Assembly: GCA_020532545.1 (NCBI GenBank)
Contig: JAJBAW010000004.1
Coordinates: 1 to 64,000 of the forward strand
Length of the DNA stretch: 64,000 nt
Origin: Candidatus Cloacimonadota bacterium
Lineage (GTDB): Bacteria > Cloacimonadota > Cloacimonadia > Cloacimonadales > Cloacimonadaceae
Direction of reading: 5' to 3'
Shown here piece after piece: positions 34,646-45,000 of the stretch (position 1 is its first letter; each line of letters starts with the position of its first letter). The translations under genes and the position numbers were made by a program. Below the pieces are notes generated by a model, which was given only the letters and a program-made list of their open reading frames with translations, made no database searches and was not told where the DNA came from.

Positions 34646-35527
34646 GAAATTATGACATCTGAAAGCGGCTTTTTTGTCAACACAAAGCTTTCGGAGTGCC
34701 GTAACGCTGGATTCATCCTGCAGTTGCCTCAGCTTTAGCTGGTGCGTGCCCCAAACAAAAGCATAGTCACACGGATTTGCTGGATTGGATACGTCCCGTG
34801 TCCAGTTGCTGGATTTACCTCCTGCAGTCACAATCTCTCCCCTGCCTTGAAAGAATCCAGGTGGGGGTTTCCAAGCTCCACGCCACGTGGCAGCCGCCTG
34901 GATCAAGACTCCTTCCTGCCCTTTCAAGGCCGGGCTCCCGCAGCTCACTAAAACAATATACCCCAGGCTACCATGGCGGATTCTCTATTGAGAGCTCAGC
35001 TGTCGTCCTGCGCTGCGCTTCAGACTCGGGATTAGGTCTGCCAGCCACCCCAGCAGTCACCTGCTGGGCTATTGTCATTCGCCTTTCGTCCTACCGGACT
35101 GCTGCTATCTGAACTGCCAGGCCTTCACCGAACTGCCATGCCTTCACCGAACTGTTTTGCTTTTTGCCCGATGCCTGTTTTGACTTTCATTTTGATCTGG
35201 CCGATAAGCTTTAGATTGCCCCGTATCTTTCCTGATTCCCGCAAGCTACAAATGATTCTCAAACCAGAAATGAGAGTTAAACAGGAAGATCACGATGCTG
35301 CGCTGCCCGATCCGATCAGTGTTGCTTTTGTTTTTGTCAAGGCTGCGTGCTTGAGTTTGTCCGATCAGCGTTGCTTTTGTTTTAACTCAAAAACGACCCA
35401 GGTTAGTTCAGAACACTACGGCTGACAACAAGATACAGGACAAGCCCAGCTCGAAGGCTACCGCAGGAAAGGTCGTTTTAAAGTCAAAAAAAGGCGGGGT
35501 GGCTCAACTCTCTGAACACTCAGTATT
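34646..35527. other. Gap with scattered short repeats, no gene seen
   Basis: No supported gene. It contains a half-element of the CTGGATTG family (34780-34805), two near copies of GAACTGCCANGCCTTCACC around 35114-35150, and two near copies of CGATCAGYGTTGCTTTTGTT around 35315 and 35360. Open frames here have no ribosome sites and protein-unlike composition. Confidence 0.55.
34780..34805. repeat. Half-element of the CTGGATTG repeat family
   Basis: CTGGATTGGATACGTCCCGT followed by GTCCAG is the reverse complement of the 15521-15840 unit with one change. A single arm is present here, near the priA start. Confidence 0.8.
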
Positions 35528-35557
35528 AAAAAAGCCGCAGGCTTTTCCCGCGGCTTT
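35528..35557 (-). terminator. Intrinsic terminator of the LamG-like cargo gene
   Basis: On the minus strand AAAGCCGC and GCGGCTTT pair around an 11-nt loop, followed by TTTTTT. It lies about 20 bases after the stop at 35577. Confidence 0.85.
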
Positions 35558-35576
35558 ATATCAGAGTAAGTTAAGT

Positions 35577-36938
35577 TTATTTCATCAAAACAGCTTTCTT
35601 GAAGAAGCTGTCTGCTCCGGCTTGCATGCGGATGTAATATACGCCGGAGGCAAGGCTGGTGCCATTCTGGTCTTTACCATCCCAGGTCAATTTCTGAGAG
35701 CCGGCGGCTACGTTCTTGGAATCGAAGCTGCGCACTTCCTGGCCACGCATATTGAAGATGGTGATCAAGACGTCGCTGGGCTGAGCCAGCACATAGCTGA
35801 TATTGGTATTGGGGTTGAAGGGATTAGGGTAAACCTGTTTCAGCTCTGTGAAGACAGGAATATTGGGGATACCGGGCTGGGTGTTTTCATAGGTCACATG
35901 GATAGGACCATGGAAACTCTCACTGCCATTTATGTCTGCGACCATCAACCAGTAATAATAGGTTCCGATTTGATTGATTTCGCTGTCTGTATAGACATAG
36001 ACCTGTTGATCTGAAGTGTTTGTGGCATCGATCAAAGCGGTGATTTGCTGCGCATTCGCCAGATTGGGATCGGTACCGCGATACACGTAGAAACCCATTA
36101 CAGAGGTTTCAGACTGAGTGACCCAGGTGAGCACAACGTTGTTGTGCGTGCTGATGGTTGCGGTAAAGGAGGAAAGCTCTACTGGCAGGGTGGGAGGACC
36201 GTCAGTTTCCCATGTGGGCACAAAAGTCGTAGGATATATAGTGCCATTATGGCCATTGGCTACAGAGTCATAAGCTATGTTGCCCTGGCCTTCGTCCATT
36301 TTCCAGTATCCCACCAAGTTATTCGTAGTGGGGGAGATCGGCACACCGTAATTGGCAGCGACTTCTGCAGCTGTCAAGAGTCTGTTCCAGACCCGTGCTT
36401 CGCACAATGAGCCGTTTAGGTACATACCGGTCTGAGGTCCGGTTCCCGTGCTATTCCCATAAACACCCAAAAAGAAGTGTCCGGGTGAATTCATGTTGGT
36501 GTTTTGAGAAGATGCAATACTGATGTGGTTGTTGTATACTCCATCCATGTACAGAGTCATATCTCCGTCACGCTTACAGGTTACCGTTGCGTTATGCCAA
36601 ACTCCATTATTCCAAGGTCCGTTCACAGCATCAAGCGTATGTGTCGTACTCCCTTGAAATATAATCCTTAGTGTTCCGGGATTTGCTTCTGAAAGCTGAA
36701 TACTCCAGCGCCCTGAAGTGCTACCATAGTAGCTTTTTCCCATTATCCCACCAGATGAAGATGTTGTTTTAAACCAAATCTGGTATGACAAGTCGCCTAA
36801 GCCAACATCCAAAATGTCACCATAATTACCTACATAATTGTCGCTGCCATTAAGAGTAAGACAATTAACCTGCCCATAAGCGAGTGTCGCCATTCCGATC
36901 AAAAGCAATAAGAGAAGTAGAGCTTTGCTGTGTTTCAT
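35577..36938 (-). CDS. Secreted LamG-like lectin with T9SS domain
   Basis: A 453-residue exported protein. After a signal peptide (ALLLLLLLIGMATLAYGQ), residues ~23-215 form a LamG/concanavalin-type jelly roll (YQIWFKTTSSSGGIMGKSYY, GVWHNATVTCKRDGDMTLYM, CEARVWNRLLTAAEV). Such folds bind sugars or proteins. Residues ~250-360 are the PVELSSFT module also found in the protein at 9623-12151, and the end is a FlgD-like sorting domain (VYPNPFNPNTNISYVL). TAGGAGG precedes the ATG. It is probably surface-bound; the ligand is unknown. Confidence 0.85.
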   Translation of the reverse strand: MKHSKALLLLLLLIGMATLAYGQVNCLTLNGSDNYVGNYGDILDVGLGDLSYQIWFKTTSSSGGIMGKSYYGSTSGRWSIQLSEANPGTLRIIFQGSTTHTLDAVNGPWNNGVWHNATVTCKRDGDMTLYMDGVYNNHISIASSQNTNMNSPGHFFLGVYGNSTGTGPQTGMYLNGSLCEARVWNRLLTAAEVAANYGVPISPTTNNLVGYWKMDEGQGNIAYDSVANGHNGTIYPTTFVPTWETDGPPTLPVELSSFTATISTHNNVVLTWVTQSETSVMGFYVYRGTDPNLANAQQITALIDATNTSDQQVYVYTDSEINQIGTYYYWLMVADINGSESFHGPIHVTYENTQPGIPNIPVFTELKQVYPNPFNPNTNISYVLAQPSDVLITIFNMRGQEVRSFDSKNVAAGSQKLTWDGKDQNGTSLASGVYYIRMQAGADSFFKKAVLMK

Positions 36939-36957
36939 AGTTTCCTCCTAAAAACAC

Positions 36958-36986
36958 AATATACTATTTATATTCATCAAAATCAA
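36958..36986 (-). promoter_or_regulatory. Probable promoter of the LamG-like cargo gene
   Basis: On the minus strand TTGATT (36986-36981), a 17-bp spacer and TATATT (36963-36958) lie just upstream of the TAGGAGG and ATG of the gene starting at 36938. The -35 is imperfect. Confidence 0.4.
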
Positions 36987-37080
36987 GACGCCTTAACGTC
37001 ATAGACTAAAACATAAACTAATGACTGCTGTAATCCTGTCAATAACTATTCTTGCTTTTTCACTCCACAGCTTGGAAATC

Positions 37081-37098
37081 TGTTGATATATTTCAACA
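37081..37098. promoter_or_regulatory. Palindromic motif shared with 15260-15277
   Basis: TGTTGATATATTTCAACA, identical over 18 bases to the site at 15260. It lies about 140 bases upstream of the minus-strand gene starting at 36938. It is a candidate operator. Confidence 0.4.
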
Positions 37099-37279
37099 AA
37101 AGCAGGTTTGGCCCTATGCTTGAATACCCCGCAGCCTTGTAATAATAAGAAAGTTCAAGACAGGGATCCCAGGTTTTTTAGGGTTAAATATCAGTCAGTC
37201 TTTGATTAGCCATTTACTTGTCTTATTCGCTGGAAGGTCAGAGCTTTGTCCCCAGTGGCTGCCCTTCCGCTGTCGTGGT

Positions 37280-37326
37280 GATGACGTAGAGATAGCAGGA
37301 ATCAATCCTTTGATCTCTACGACATC
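37280..37326. repeat. GTAGAGAT-type palindrome
   Basis: GATGACGTAGAGAT (37280-37293) pairs with ATCTCTACGACATC (37313-37326) with one mismatch, and the interior also pairs in part (GCAGGA/TCCTTT). Both arms contain GTAGAGAT reading inward. A related, longer copy lies at 56197-56257. Confidence 0.75.
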
Positions 37327-37371
37327 TTTAGCACGGGCTATCCAGGAAGGGTAATGCAGGTAGCGCTTTGC

Positions 37372-37850
37372 TATCTGAAATGCCGTTCCGATGGAACTCA
37401 TTATGGTATGTGCTTATCGAGTTCTATCTGAAATGCCATGCCTACGGCATTCATTTGGGTATGTAGTTTGTCTGATTATCTATCTGAAATGCCATGCCTA
37501 CGGCATTCATTTGGGTATGTAGTTTGTCTGATTATCTATCTGAAATGCCATGCCTACGGCATTCGTTTGGGTATGTAGTTTGTCTGATTATCTATCTGAA
37601 ATGCCATGCCTACGGCATTCGTTTGGGTATGTAGTTTGTCTGATTATCTATCTGAAATGCCATGCCTACAGCATTCGTTTGGGTGTCTGTCTGTCTGTCT
37701 GTCTGTCTGTTAGTATCTATCTGAAATACTATTCCCATGGAACTCAAACCACTGTGTAGCTACGTTTTGCTATCTGAAATACCGTGCATACAGCACTCAT
37801 TCGGATCTTTGCTTGCAGGATCCTATCTGAAATATTGTGCCTCATAGCAC
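37372..37850. repeat. 53-56-bp tandem array with a variable hairpin
   Basis: Units starting TATCTGAAAT lie at 37372, 37425, 37481, 37537, 37593, 37649, 37718, 37771 and 37824. The five central units are 56 bp and nearly identical; the outer ones are 53 bp and diverged. Each contains a small hairpin such as AATGCC-ATGCCTAC-GGCATT; outer units have GTGCATACAGCAC and GTGCCTCATAGCAC, where changes in one arm are matched in the other. A (GTCT)n tract at about 37684-37709 interrupts the array. No gene lies within it. Confidence 0.85.
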
Positions 37851-38024
37851 TCGCTTGGGAATATAGATGGCTCAAAACCAAGATAATGTTTCAAATTCGC
37901 CGACCAATTCTCCATCCTCCATTCTCAATTAACCTTGACGTCATTTTGACTTTCAAATAGCATGCACTATGATCACAAATAGCATTTGCATTTTTATAGT
38001 TTAATAATGGGAGAAGATAAATTT

Positions 38025-41000
38025 ATGCCAAAATGGGTGAAACACATACACTTAGCCGCACTCTTGCTGCTATGCGTCCTGGGCCATGCCATGGTGCCTC
38101 CGCATCCGCTGTATGGTGATATACCGGAGAACTGGGAGCCCACCAGGATACCTGCGCTCAGGAATTTAGCTGTGGGAAGTGGAATAAATTCCACAGATTC
38201 CCCGGCTCTGCGTAGCGGTCAAAAACAGGATGTCTTGCCATCCAGGGTCCTGGCCTTGATGGTGGAATTCAGCGATGTCCAGTTCAAGAGCCAGCCTCAG
38301 TATCCAGATACCGAGTGGGGGCATGATCTGGCCTTTTTCGAGAGGTGGATGCTGCATCTGGGAGACTTCTTTTTGGATGCCTCACATGGCAGCTACGAGC
38401 TGGATTACACCGTGTATCCCCAGGTATTTCAACTGCCCAGAGCGCTGGCCTATTATGGTGCCGATACTGGCGGCAGGACGGATGCCCGCTTGCCGGAGAT
38501 TTTGCCGGATTTGATGCCGCTCACTCAGGCTTTGATCGATTTTCAGAATTATGATGCGGTGATCATCTTTCACGCTGGAGCTGGCCAGGAAGCTGATATA
38601 GATCGTATTCGCACAGATTCGATCTGGAGCACCTTCCTCACCCGCAGGCTTTTGCAATCCTATTTTGATAGCGAAAATGACGATTATCCAGGCTTTGAGA
38701 CCCCGGATGGCGCGATCCTGACGAATGTGGTGATTATGCCCGAAGATGAGTATCATGACTACTTCCCGGGACCGGATGAAGAATATGCAGAGTCTTATCT
38801 CTTCAGTATATACGGAGTTTTGGCGCATCAATTTGGCCACGTGCTGGGACTGCCTACTTTGTTTGACAATGACAGCAGCAATGGCGCCAGCCAGGGCATC
38901 GGAAATTGGGGCCTCATGGGCACCGGAGTCTGGAATGCCGGCGGTTATGTGCCCGCTCAGCTTTCTGCTTTCAGCCGCTACTATCTGGGTTGGGAAGAGG
39001 CTGTTACCCTGATCGATGACGGACAGGGCTTTCCTCTGGATCACTTTTTGAATCATGAGCAGGAGGCCATCCGGCTCTACAAAGTCCCCATCTCGGAGCG
39101 TGAATACTACCTGCTGGAAAATCGCCAGCAGAACCCCGATGGCAGCCTGGACCCTTATAACAATCTACCCAGCTACAGCTTTAAACTCCTGCCGGAAGGT
39201 GAACAGGAGTATTATGAGCTATATCCCGATCTGCCTTATTTCAACTTTATGAAAAACCGTTATTCCGGTTCGGAATGGGATTTCTTCCTGCCCGGATTCG
39301 GCATGGATCCCCGCACCGATGGCAGCGGAATCTTGATCTGGCACATCGATGAAAACGTGATTGAGGAGAATTTCACCGAGAATTTTGATCTGAATCGCGT
39401 GAATGCCAATGCCCAGCATAAGGGTGTGGACCTGGCAGAAGCAGACGGCTATCAGCATCTGGATACCTCCATCATGGATGAATTTAAATACGGCGGCTAC
39501 AAAGATAGCTATCGCTCTGGTAATAACGATTATTTCGGATATGGCATGCACGAGGGTCTGATCTGGCTGCCCACTGCGGAAAGCCATTATGGCGGGATTC
39601 CGCTGGAGATTTACGACATCAGCGAAAGCGGCAATCAGATGAGCTTCAGCCTGCGTTTTGCCTGGAAACTGGATGCGGGATTCGATGGTCCCAGCCTCTT
39701 GCCGGCAGCGTCTGTAGATTTTGATGGTGACGGCTCCAAAGAGATTTTTTACCCGATGTCCGATGGCTGGATTGCCCTGTTCAAAAACGAAACTATGGCT
39801 CCGGGCTATCCGCAACATTATCAGGATATTACACAGCTTTATACCTGGGACGGCGAGGCTTTTTATCTGCCCATGCAGGAGAATAAATTGCTGCGCCTGG
39901 CCCGTAAAGCCGCTAGCGGCACCAGCTTTATCCTCAATCTTTTGAATTACGAATGGCTGAGCCATCCTGTGGATATCGGTTCCCAAATGCTTTTACCCGT
40001 GAAACAAACAGATAGCGGCCTTTCCGAAATCATGCTTTACGATAAAAATACAAATGAGACTCAGCCTGAATATATCATGCCGCAGGGCGAACTTGCGGGT
40101 AATCTGGTCTATTATGAACAGCAAATCTACGGCCTCAGCAAGACTGATCGCTATCAGCTCTTTAGCAAAGACACGGGTACTGGCGATTTGCAGAACTTTG
40201 AGCTTCCTCTGCCAGCAGATTCCTTGTGCATAGGGCTCTTTGGCGCACCACTCAAGCAAGACTTCAATCTCATCGTGCAATGTCCAGCCAGTGTCTATGT
40301 ATATCAGTTTGAGGGAACTACCAAGCAGTGGAAACTCCTGCCAGGCTTTCCTTATGTCTTGCCGGATAGCACCTTTGCCCCTCTTACCATTCAGGATTTT
40401 GATGGCAATGGCAGTTTGGATCTCATCCTCAGCACTGCCAATAGAGTGTTTATCGTCGATTACAGCGGCAGTGATATGAGTCCTGCCAGCCTCAATATGG
40501 GCCTCAGGGACGATCGCATCAGCGCCGGAGCCCTGGCTCTGGATCTGGATGGAGATGGCAAGATGGAACTAGCCGCAGCGCTCAGTCTGAACCGCCTCAC
40601 CGTTTGGAACAATAACTACCGGCTGAAGCCCGAATACCCTGTATCCCACGCCAATCGGGGACGGCACCTGCCTTTTGTGGCCCAGGGTGCGGATGAAAAT
40701 TACTATCTGTGGATAGCCTCGGATAAGGGCAGCATTTCCCGCACGAAACTGCCGGAATACGATCCCAGCAGGGTGGATGAGAGTTGGCTTTGTGAATATG
40801 CCGATCTGCAGCGCACTTCCTCCCGGGGAGCCAGCACTTCGGACAATCAATTTCAGAGCGCCGGCAAATTCGTGATGAACGAGCTGTATTTCTTCCCGAA
40901 TCCTTTGAAAAAGATCTACGAACCCAAGCTGCGCCTTTCGGTGATGCCCACCGAGGACAGACAGGTGGAGCTCAAGATCTTCGATATCAGTGGCAAAATG

Positions 41001-41150
41001 GTTTACCATCACAGCGCTTTGGCCTACGCTTATCTGCGCAATCTGGAGATATTTGAGATTCCCGCCCACAAACTCAGTAGCGGGATCTATATAGCGATCA
41101 TCAGTTCAGGGGGTGAAACCCACCGCCTGCGCTTTGGCATAGAAAAATAA
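38025..41150 (+). CDS. M6-like secreted protein, catalytic motif HQFGH
   Basis: A 1041-residue exported protein. The start at 38025 follows a GGGAGAAG; the frame is open to 37986. After a signal peptide (~25 residues), residues ~70-400 match M6 (immune inhibitor A-like) metalloproteases: the opening VLALMVEFSDVQF, the zinc region LAHQFGHVLGLPTLFD and GNWGLMGTG. The usual HEFGH reads HQFGH (H268, Q269, H272), so the general-base glutamate is missing and proteolysis is doubtful. FG-GAP/VCBS-like repeats follow (DFDGDGSKEIFYPM, DFDGNGSLDLIL, DLDGDGKMELAAAL), then a FlgD-like sorting domain (FFPNPLKKIYEP, SSGIYIAIISSGG). It sits directly before a PorV/PorQ-like gene. Confidence 0.82.
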   Translation: MPKWVKHIHLAALLLLCVLGHAMVPPHPLYGDIPENWEPTRIPALRNLAVGSGINSTDSPALRSGQKQDVLPSRVLALMVEFSDVQFKSQPQYPDTEWGHDLAFFERWMLHLGDFFLDASHGSYELDYTVYPQVFQLPRALAYYGADTGGRTDARLPEILPDLMPLTQALIDFQNYDAVIIFHAGAGQEADIDRIRTDSIWSTFLTRRLLQSYFDSENDDYPGFETPDGAILTNVVIMPEDEYHDYFPGPDEEYAESYLFSIYGVLAHQFGHVLGLPTLFDNDSSNGASQGIGNWGLMGTGVWNAGGYVPAQLSAFSRYYLGWEEAVTLIDDGQGFPLDHFLNHEQEAIRLYKVPISEREYYLLENRQQNPDGSLDPYNNLPSYSFKLLPEGEQEYYELYPDLPYFNFMKNRYSGSEWDFFLPGFGMDPRTDGSGILIWHIDENVIEENFTENFDLNRVNANAQHKGVDLAEADGYQHLDTSIMDEFKYGGYKDSYRSGNNDYFGYGMHEGLIWLPTAESHYGGIPLEIYDISESGNQMSFSLRFAWKLDAGFDGPSLLPAASVDFDGDGSKEIFYPMSDGWIALFKNETMAPGYPQHYQDITQLYTWDGEAFYLPMQENKLLRLARKAASGTSFILNLLNYEWLSHPVDIGSQMLLPVKQTDSGLSEIMLYDKNTNETQPEYIMPQGELAGNLVYYEQQIYGLSKTDRYQLFSKDTGTGDLQNFELPLPADSLCIGLFGAPLKQDFNLIVQCPASVYVYQFEGTTKQWKLLPGFPYVLPDSTFAPLTIQDFDGNGSLDLILSTANRVFIVDYSGSDMSPASLNMGLRDDRISAGALALDLDGDGKMELAAALSLNRLTVWNNNYRLKPEYPVSHANRGRHLPFVAQGADENYYLWIASDKGSISRTKLPEYDPSRVDESWLCEYADLQRTSSRGASTSDNQFQSAGKFVMNELYFFPNPLKKIYEPKLRLSVMPTEDRQVELKIFDISGKMVYHHSALAYAYLRNLEIFEIPAHKLSSGIYIAIISSGGETHRLRFGIEK

Positions 41151-41163
41151 GGAGCATAGCTTC

Positions 41164-42066
41164 ATGAAAAGATATATCATTACACTAGTCATCATCGCTC
41201 TGGCCTGGACTCTCCTGGCAGACGTACACCCGGAAGCCGGAAAATACGGTTACCAGTTTTTGAACATCCCGGTGAGTCCGGTGAGCATGGCTTTGGCCGG
41301 CCGCGGAGTCCACTATGAGAGCAATCACACCAGTTGGCTCTGGCAGCCCGCCTCTGCTGTGGTGGAACGAGATAAGAGTATCTCTGCCTCACACAGCATC
41401 TGGATCGGGGATACGGCCTATAGCACTTTGGTGTATTCGAATTCCACGCGCAGTTCGCACTTTGGCCTGGGGATCACCAATCTTAGCTATGGCGAGATCG
41501 AAAAGCGGGATGAGACCGGTCTTTTGATCGGACATTACAATCCTTCCGATACCAATATCCGCGGCAACTACGCTCTGCGCCTCACTCCTACCCTCTATCT
41601 GGGAGCGAATCTGGGAGTGATCTATGAGAAGCTGGACACAGCCTCATCTTTGGCGCTGAGCAGCGATCTGGGTACCACCTGGTTGCCACCAATCAAGGAT
41701 AGTAGATTATCATTTTCTGTGCGCAATCTGGGCATCAGCAATAAGACCGATGAAACCAATGAAAAGCTGCCTCTCAGCCTGGACCTTGATCTCTATCAGG
41801 GCCTGGTTCTGGGCGAGCAGAAGCTGGGTCTGGAAGCCTCTTTTGTAAAAGCTGTGGATGAAGATCTGCGCATTGCCCTCAGCTCAGAATTGCAGCTCAT
41901 GCAAAAGCTCTATCTCAGAGCAGGATACAAGTTTAATACAGATGCCGAAAGCTTTAGCGTAGGCATGGGCTTGGAGCTCTTCCGCATTGCTCTGGATTAT
42001 GGCTATGTCCCCTTCGGCGAAGGTTTGAGTGACGTGCACAGCTTTGGCCTCAGCTACCAATTTTAA
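41164..42066 (+). CDS. PorV/PorQ-like outer-membrane barrel protein
   Basis: A 300-residue protein with a signal peptide (YIITLVIIALAWTLLADV). The conserved opening of the PorV/PorQ family follows (GYQFLNIPVSPVSMALAGRG, then the SWLWQPASA motif). The rest is alternating beta strands ending in an aromatic residue (SFGLSYQF), as in outer-membrane barrels. In T9SS, PorV carries sorting-domain cargo to the sortase PorU, and PorQ is a related component. The gene lies between two T9SS cargo genes with 13 and 9 bases of spacing, so the three probably form one transcript. AAGGAG precedes the ATG. Confidence 0.8.
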   Translation: MKRYIITLVIIALAWTLLADVHPEAGKYGYQFLNIPVSPVSMALAGRGVHYESNHTSWLWQPASAVVERDKSISASHSIWIGDTAYSTLVYSNSTRSSHFGLGITNLSYGEIEKRDETGLLIGHYNPSDTNIRGNYALRLTPTLYLGANLGVIYEKLDTASSLALSSDLGTTWLPPIKDSRLSFSVRNLGISNKTDETNEKLPLSLDLDLYQGLVLGEQKLGLEASFVKAVDEDLRIALSSELQLMQKLYLRAGYKFNTDAESFSVGMGLELFRIALDYGYVPFGEGLSDVHSFGLSYQF

Positions 42067-42075
42067 AGGGATGAT

Positions 42076-45000
42076 ATGAGATTGAACCGCTCTTTACAGC
42101 TTAGCAAAGTCCGTCTGACGCACCTTGCAGCTTCTGCCCTGCTGATTCTCCTTCTGCTCCTGCTGCACAGTCCACTCAGGGCTGTAGGGGCTTACGTTCC
42201 GGGACAGATACTTATTAAGACCAGCTCCCCGCTGCAGATCAGCAAAGGGAAAACCGGACTTTCAGATTTTGATGCCTTTTTAAGCCAATATGGCCTGAAA
42301 AGCTTGCAGCCGATGGCAGGAATGCCGTCCGGGCGCTATTTTAAAGCAAAGCTGAGCCAGATGCCGGATATCCAGCAAATGAAGAGCAGCAGCTTTGCCG
42401 GAATTGAGTACATCGAGCTCAACTATCTGCGGAAGATGCACGCCATCCCGGATGATGCACTTTTCCCCAGACAAAAGGGCATGCACGATCTGTGTAGCAT
42501 CCCCCAAGCTTGGGATTATGGCACAGGCAGTCATCAGATCATTGTGGGTGTGATAGATAGCGGATTGCTCATCAATCACCCTGATCTCCAGGCAAATGTC
42601 TATATCAATCATGGCGAGATTCCGGATAACGGCATTGACGATGATGGCAATGGCTACATCGACGATTGGTGTGGCTGGGACTTTGTCCATGCTCCTGAGA
42701 TGGCAGACGAGGCTTTGGGAGACTATCTGGACCCGGATAACGACGTGACGGATGAAAACTATCATGGCACTCACGTTGCTGGCATCATCGGAGCCCAGGG
42801 CAACAACGGTATCGGCGTAGCAGGAGTGTGCTGGAACGTGCAGATAATGGGTCTGAGAGCTGGATTCAGAACCTCAGATGCCGGCTATTTGCAGGATGAT
42901 GACTGCGCCGCAGCTCTCATCTATGCAGCGGATAACGGCTGCCATGTGGTCAATATGAGTTGGGGAGACCCAAATTACTCTGCGATCATCGCTGATGCCT
43001 GCGATTATGCCTATGCCAAGGGAGTGGTCCTGGTGGCTTCTTCGGGCAATGATGTTGGAGAAAATATGGGATATCCGGCCCGCTTATCAAACGTGATTTC
43101 GGTGGGCAGCGTCAGCATCGCCAAAGTGGTCTCCGGATTTTCCAGCTATGGCCACGATCTAGACCTGGTGGCTCCCGGCGAACTTGTGCTCTCCACATAC
43201 AAGGACGAGGGAGACGATATGTACATGCAGATGAGCGGAACTTCCATGAGCTCGCCTTATGTAACCGGTAGCATAGCCCTGCTTTTGTCCCTGGTGCCAG
43301 GCCTCAGCCCTGCAGAAGTGCGGGCGCGCCTTTTGGGTGCCACAGACGATATCGATACTCCCGGTTATGATATCCGCACCGGACACGGCTTGCTCAATGT
43401 CAAAAAGCTTTTGGATAATGTCAATCCACCTTTTGTACGGATAGATTATCCCCTGGATCAGATCGGGATCTCGGGTAGTACTGAGATCCGGGGCAGCGTT
43501 TATGGCGAGAACTTCGCCCGCTACACCCTGATGTATCGCAGCCTCTCAGATCCCAGCATGGGCGGATGGAAAGACGCCCGTGAACATACTGCCCAACCTC
43601 GCTATTTTACAAATCAGGTGCATGATGGGGTTTTGGGTGAATTTTACGTCCCGGAGAGCTTCCCTGAGGGTAAATACCTCTTGCGCCTGCAATATGAAAA
43701 GCGGCAAAATAACCTGATGAAGTACAATTACACCCGCATCGTCACTGTGGATCGCAGCGTTCCTGTGCTGAGAACTGAAAAGCTGGGTGGTTTTCGCCGT
43801 TACGAGCGTGAAAACCTGAGATATTACGTTACCGCCACCTATGATGAACTGGTAAGATCCCAGCTCACCCTCTGGGATAGCAGCGGCCAAATGCGCACAG
43901 TATATGGCACCATGGTGGATAGCCTGCAGGTCTGGCCTCTGCCGCAAGATCTTGCTCAGGGCAACATCAATATCCAGATCAAAGCTACAAACAGCGCCAA
44001 TCTCAGCACTGAGAGCCAGATCTATGAGAACTTTCTGAATGTCCAATACCATAGCGTTCCCACCCACGGATATCTGAACCGGGAAATCGGGAAAGCACGA
44101 GTGCCGCTGAACCGCTGGTATGATTTTAATGGCAATGGCAGCCCTGAGTATCTGGCCATGGACATCCCCAAAGTGGGATATGGCAAGGTCTTTGCCTATG
44201 AACCCCAGCCGGGCGGGCATATCCAGACTCATGCCTATAACGATAATTTCTGGCCGCTGGATATAGGCAATACCAAAGCTGAGGGTCAGGAACTGCTCCT
44301 GCTCCAATCCGAAATCGGCAAACTCTGGGAAACCATGCCAGGCGGACATTATCCCAGTGCGGATACGCTGCTCTTCAACGATGCAGGTATCATCGGAGGC
44401 ACCATTGCGGATTATAACAATAATGGCCACAAGGACGTTTTACTGGTGAAGAACCTGCCCATGGCAAGGGTAATTCAGCTTTATGCCTGGAACACAGCGG
44501 GTATCCTGGCTGCCAGAAACACGCTGCAAAACACCACTGAGACCAATCAGAGAAACAACTTTGTGCCTACCATCGTCGTGGAGAATTTTGATCAGGACAA
44601 TCGCCCTGACATCCTCTGTGCGGATACCGATGGGGACGTGATGATCTATGAAGTGATCAATCAGGGAGAAGCGCCCATGGTCTGGCATTACCGCATGCCG
44701 GTAGCCAATACCTATCAGCTTGCCAGTGGAGACTTTAATGGCGATGGCAAGAAAGACTTTGTGGTGGGTGGCTACAACAAAAGTATGCTGAATCCAGACC
44801 TGAATTACTGGTATTTTGAAGCCTTTAGCTCAAATGGCAACAACAGCTACGAGAGCATGGGCTCCATTATGTTCAACAACGTGGAATCCCAAAACGCCAT
44901 CACGGTCATGGATATGGACGGCGATGGCAAGGATGATCTGGTTCTGGGCATTGCTCCCAATCTCTATATAGTCAAGTACATAAATGGTGAATTCAAGCCT

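Noticed and set aside
34646-34948. N-terminal extension of priA by about 100 residues
   Set aside because: The extension crosses a dispersed repeat and is not PriA-like; the normal N-terminus begins at 34645.
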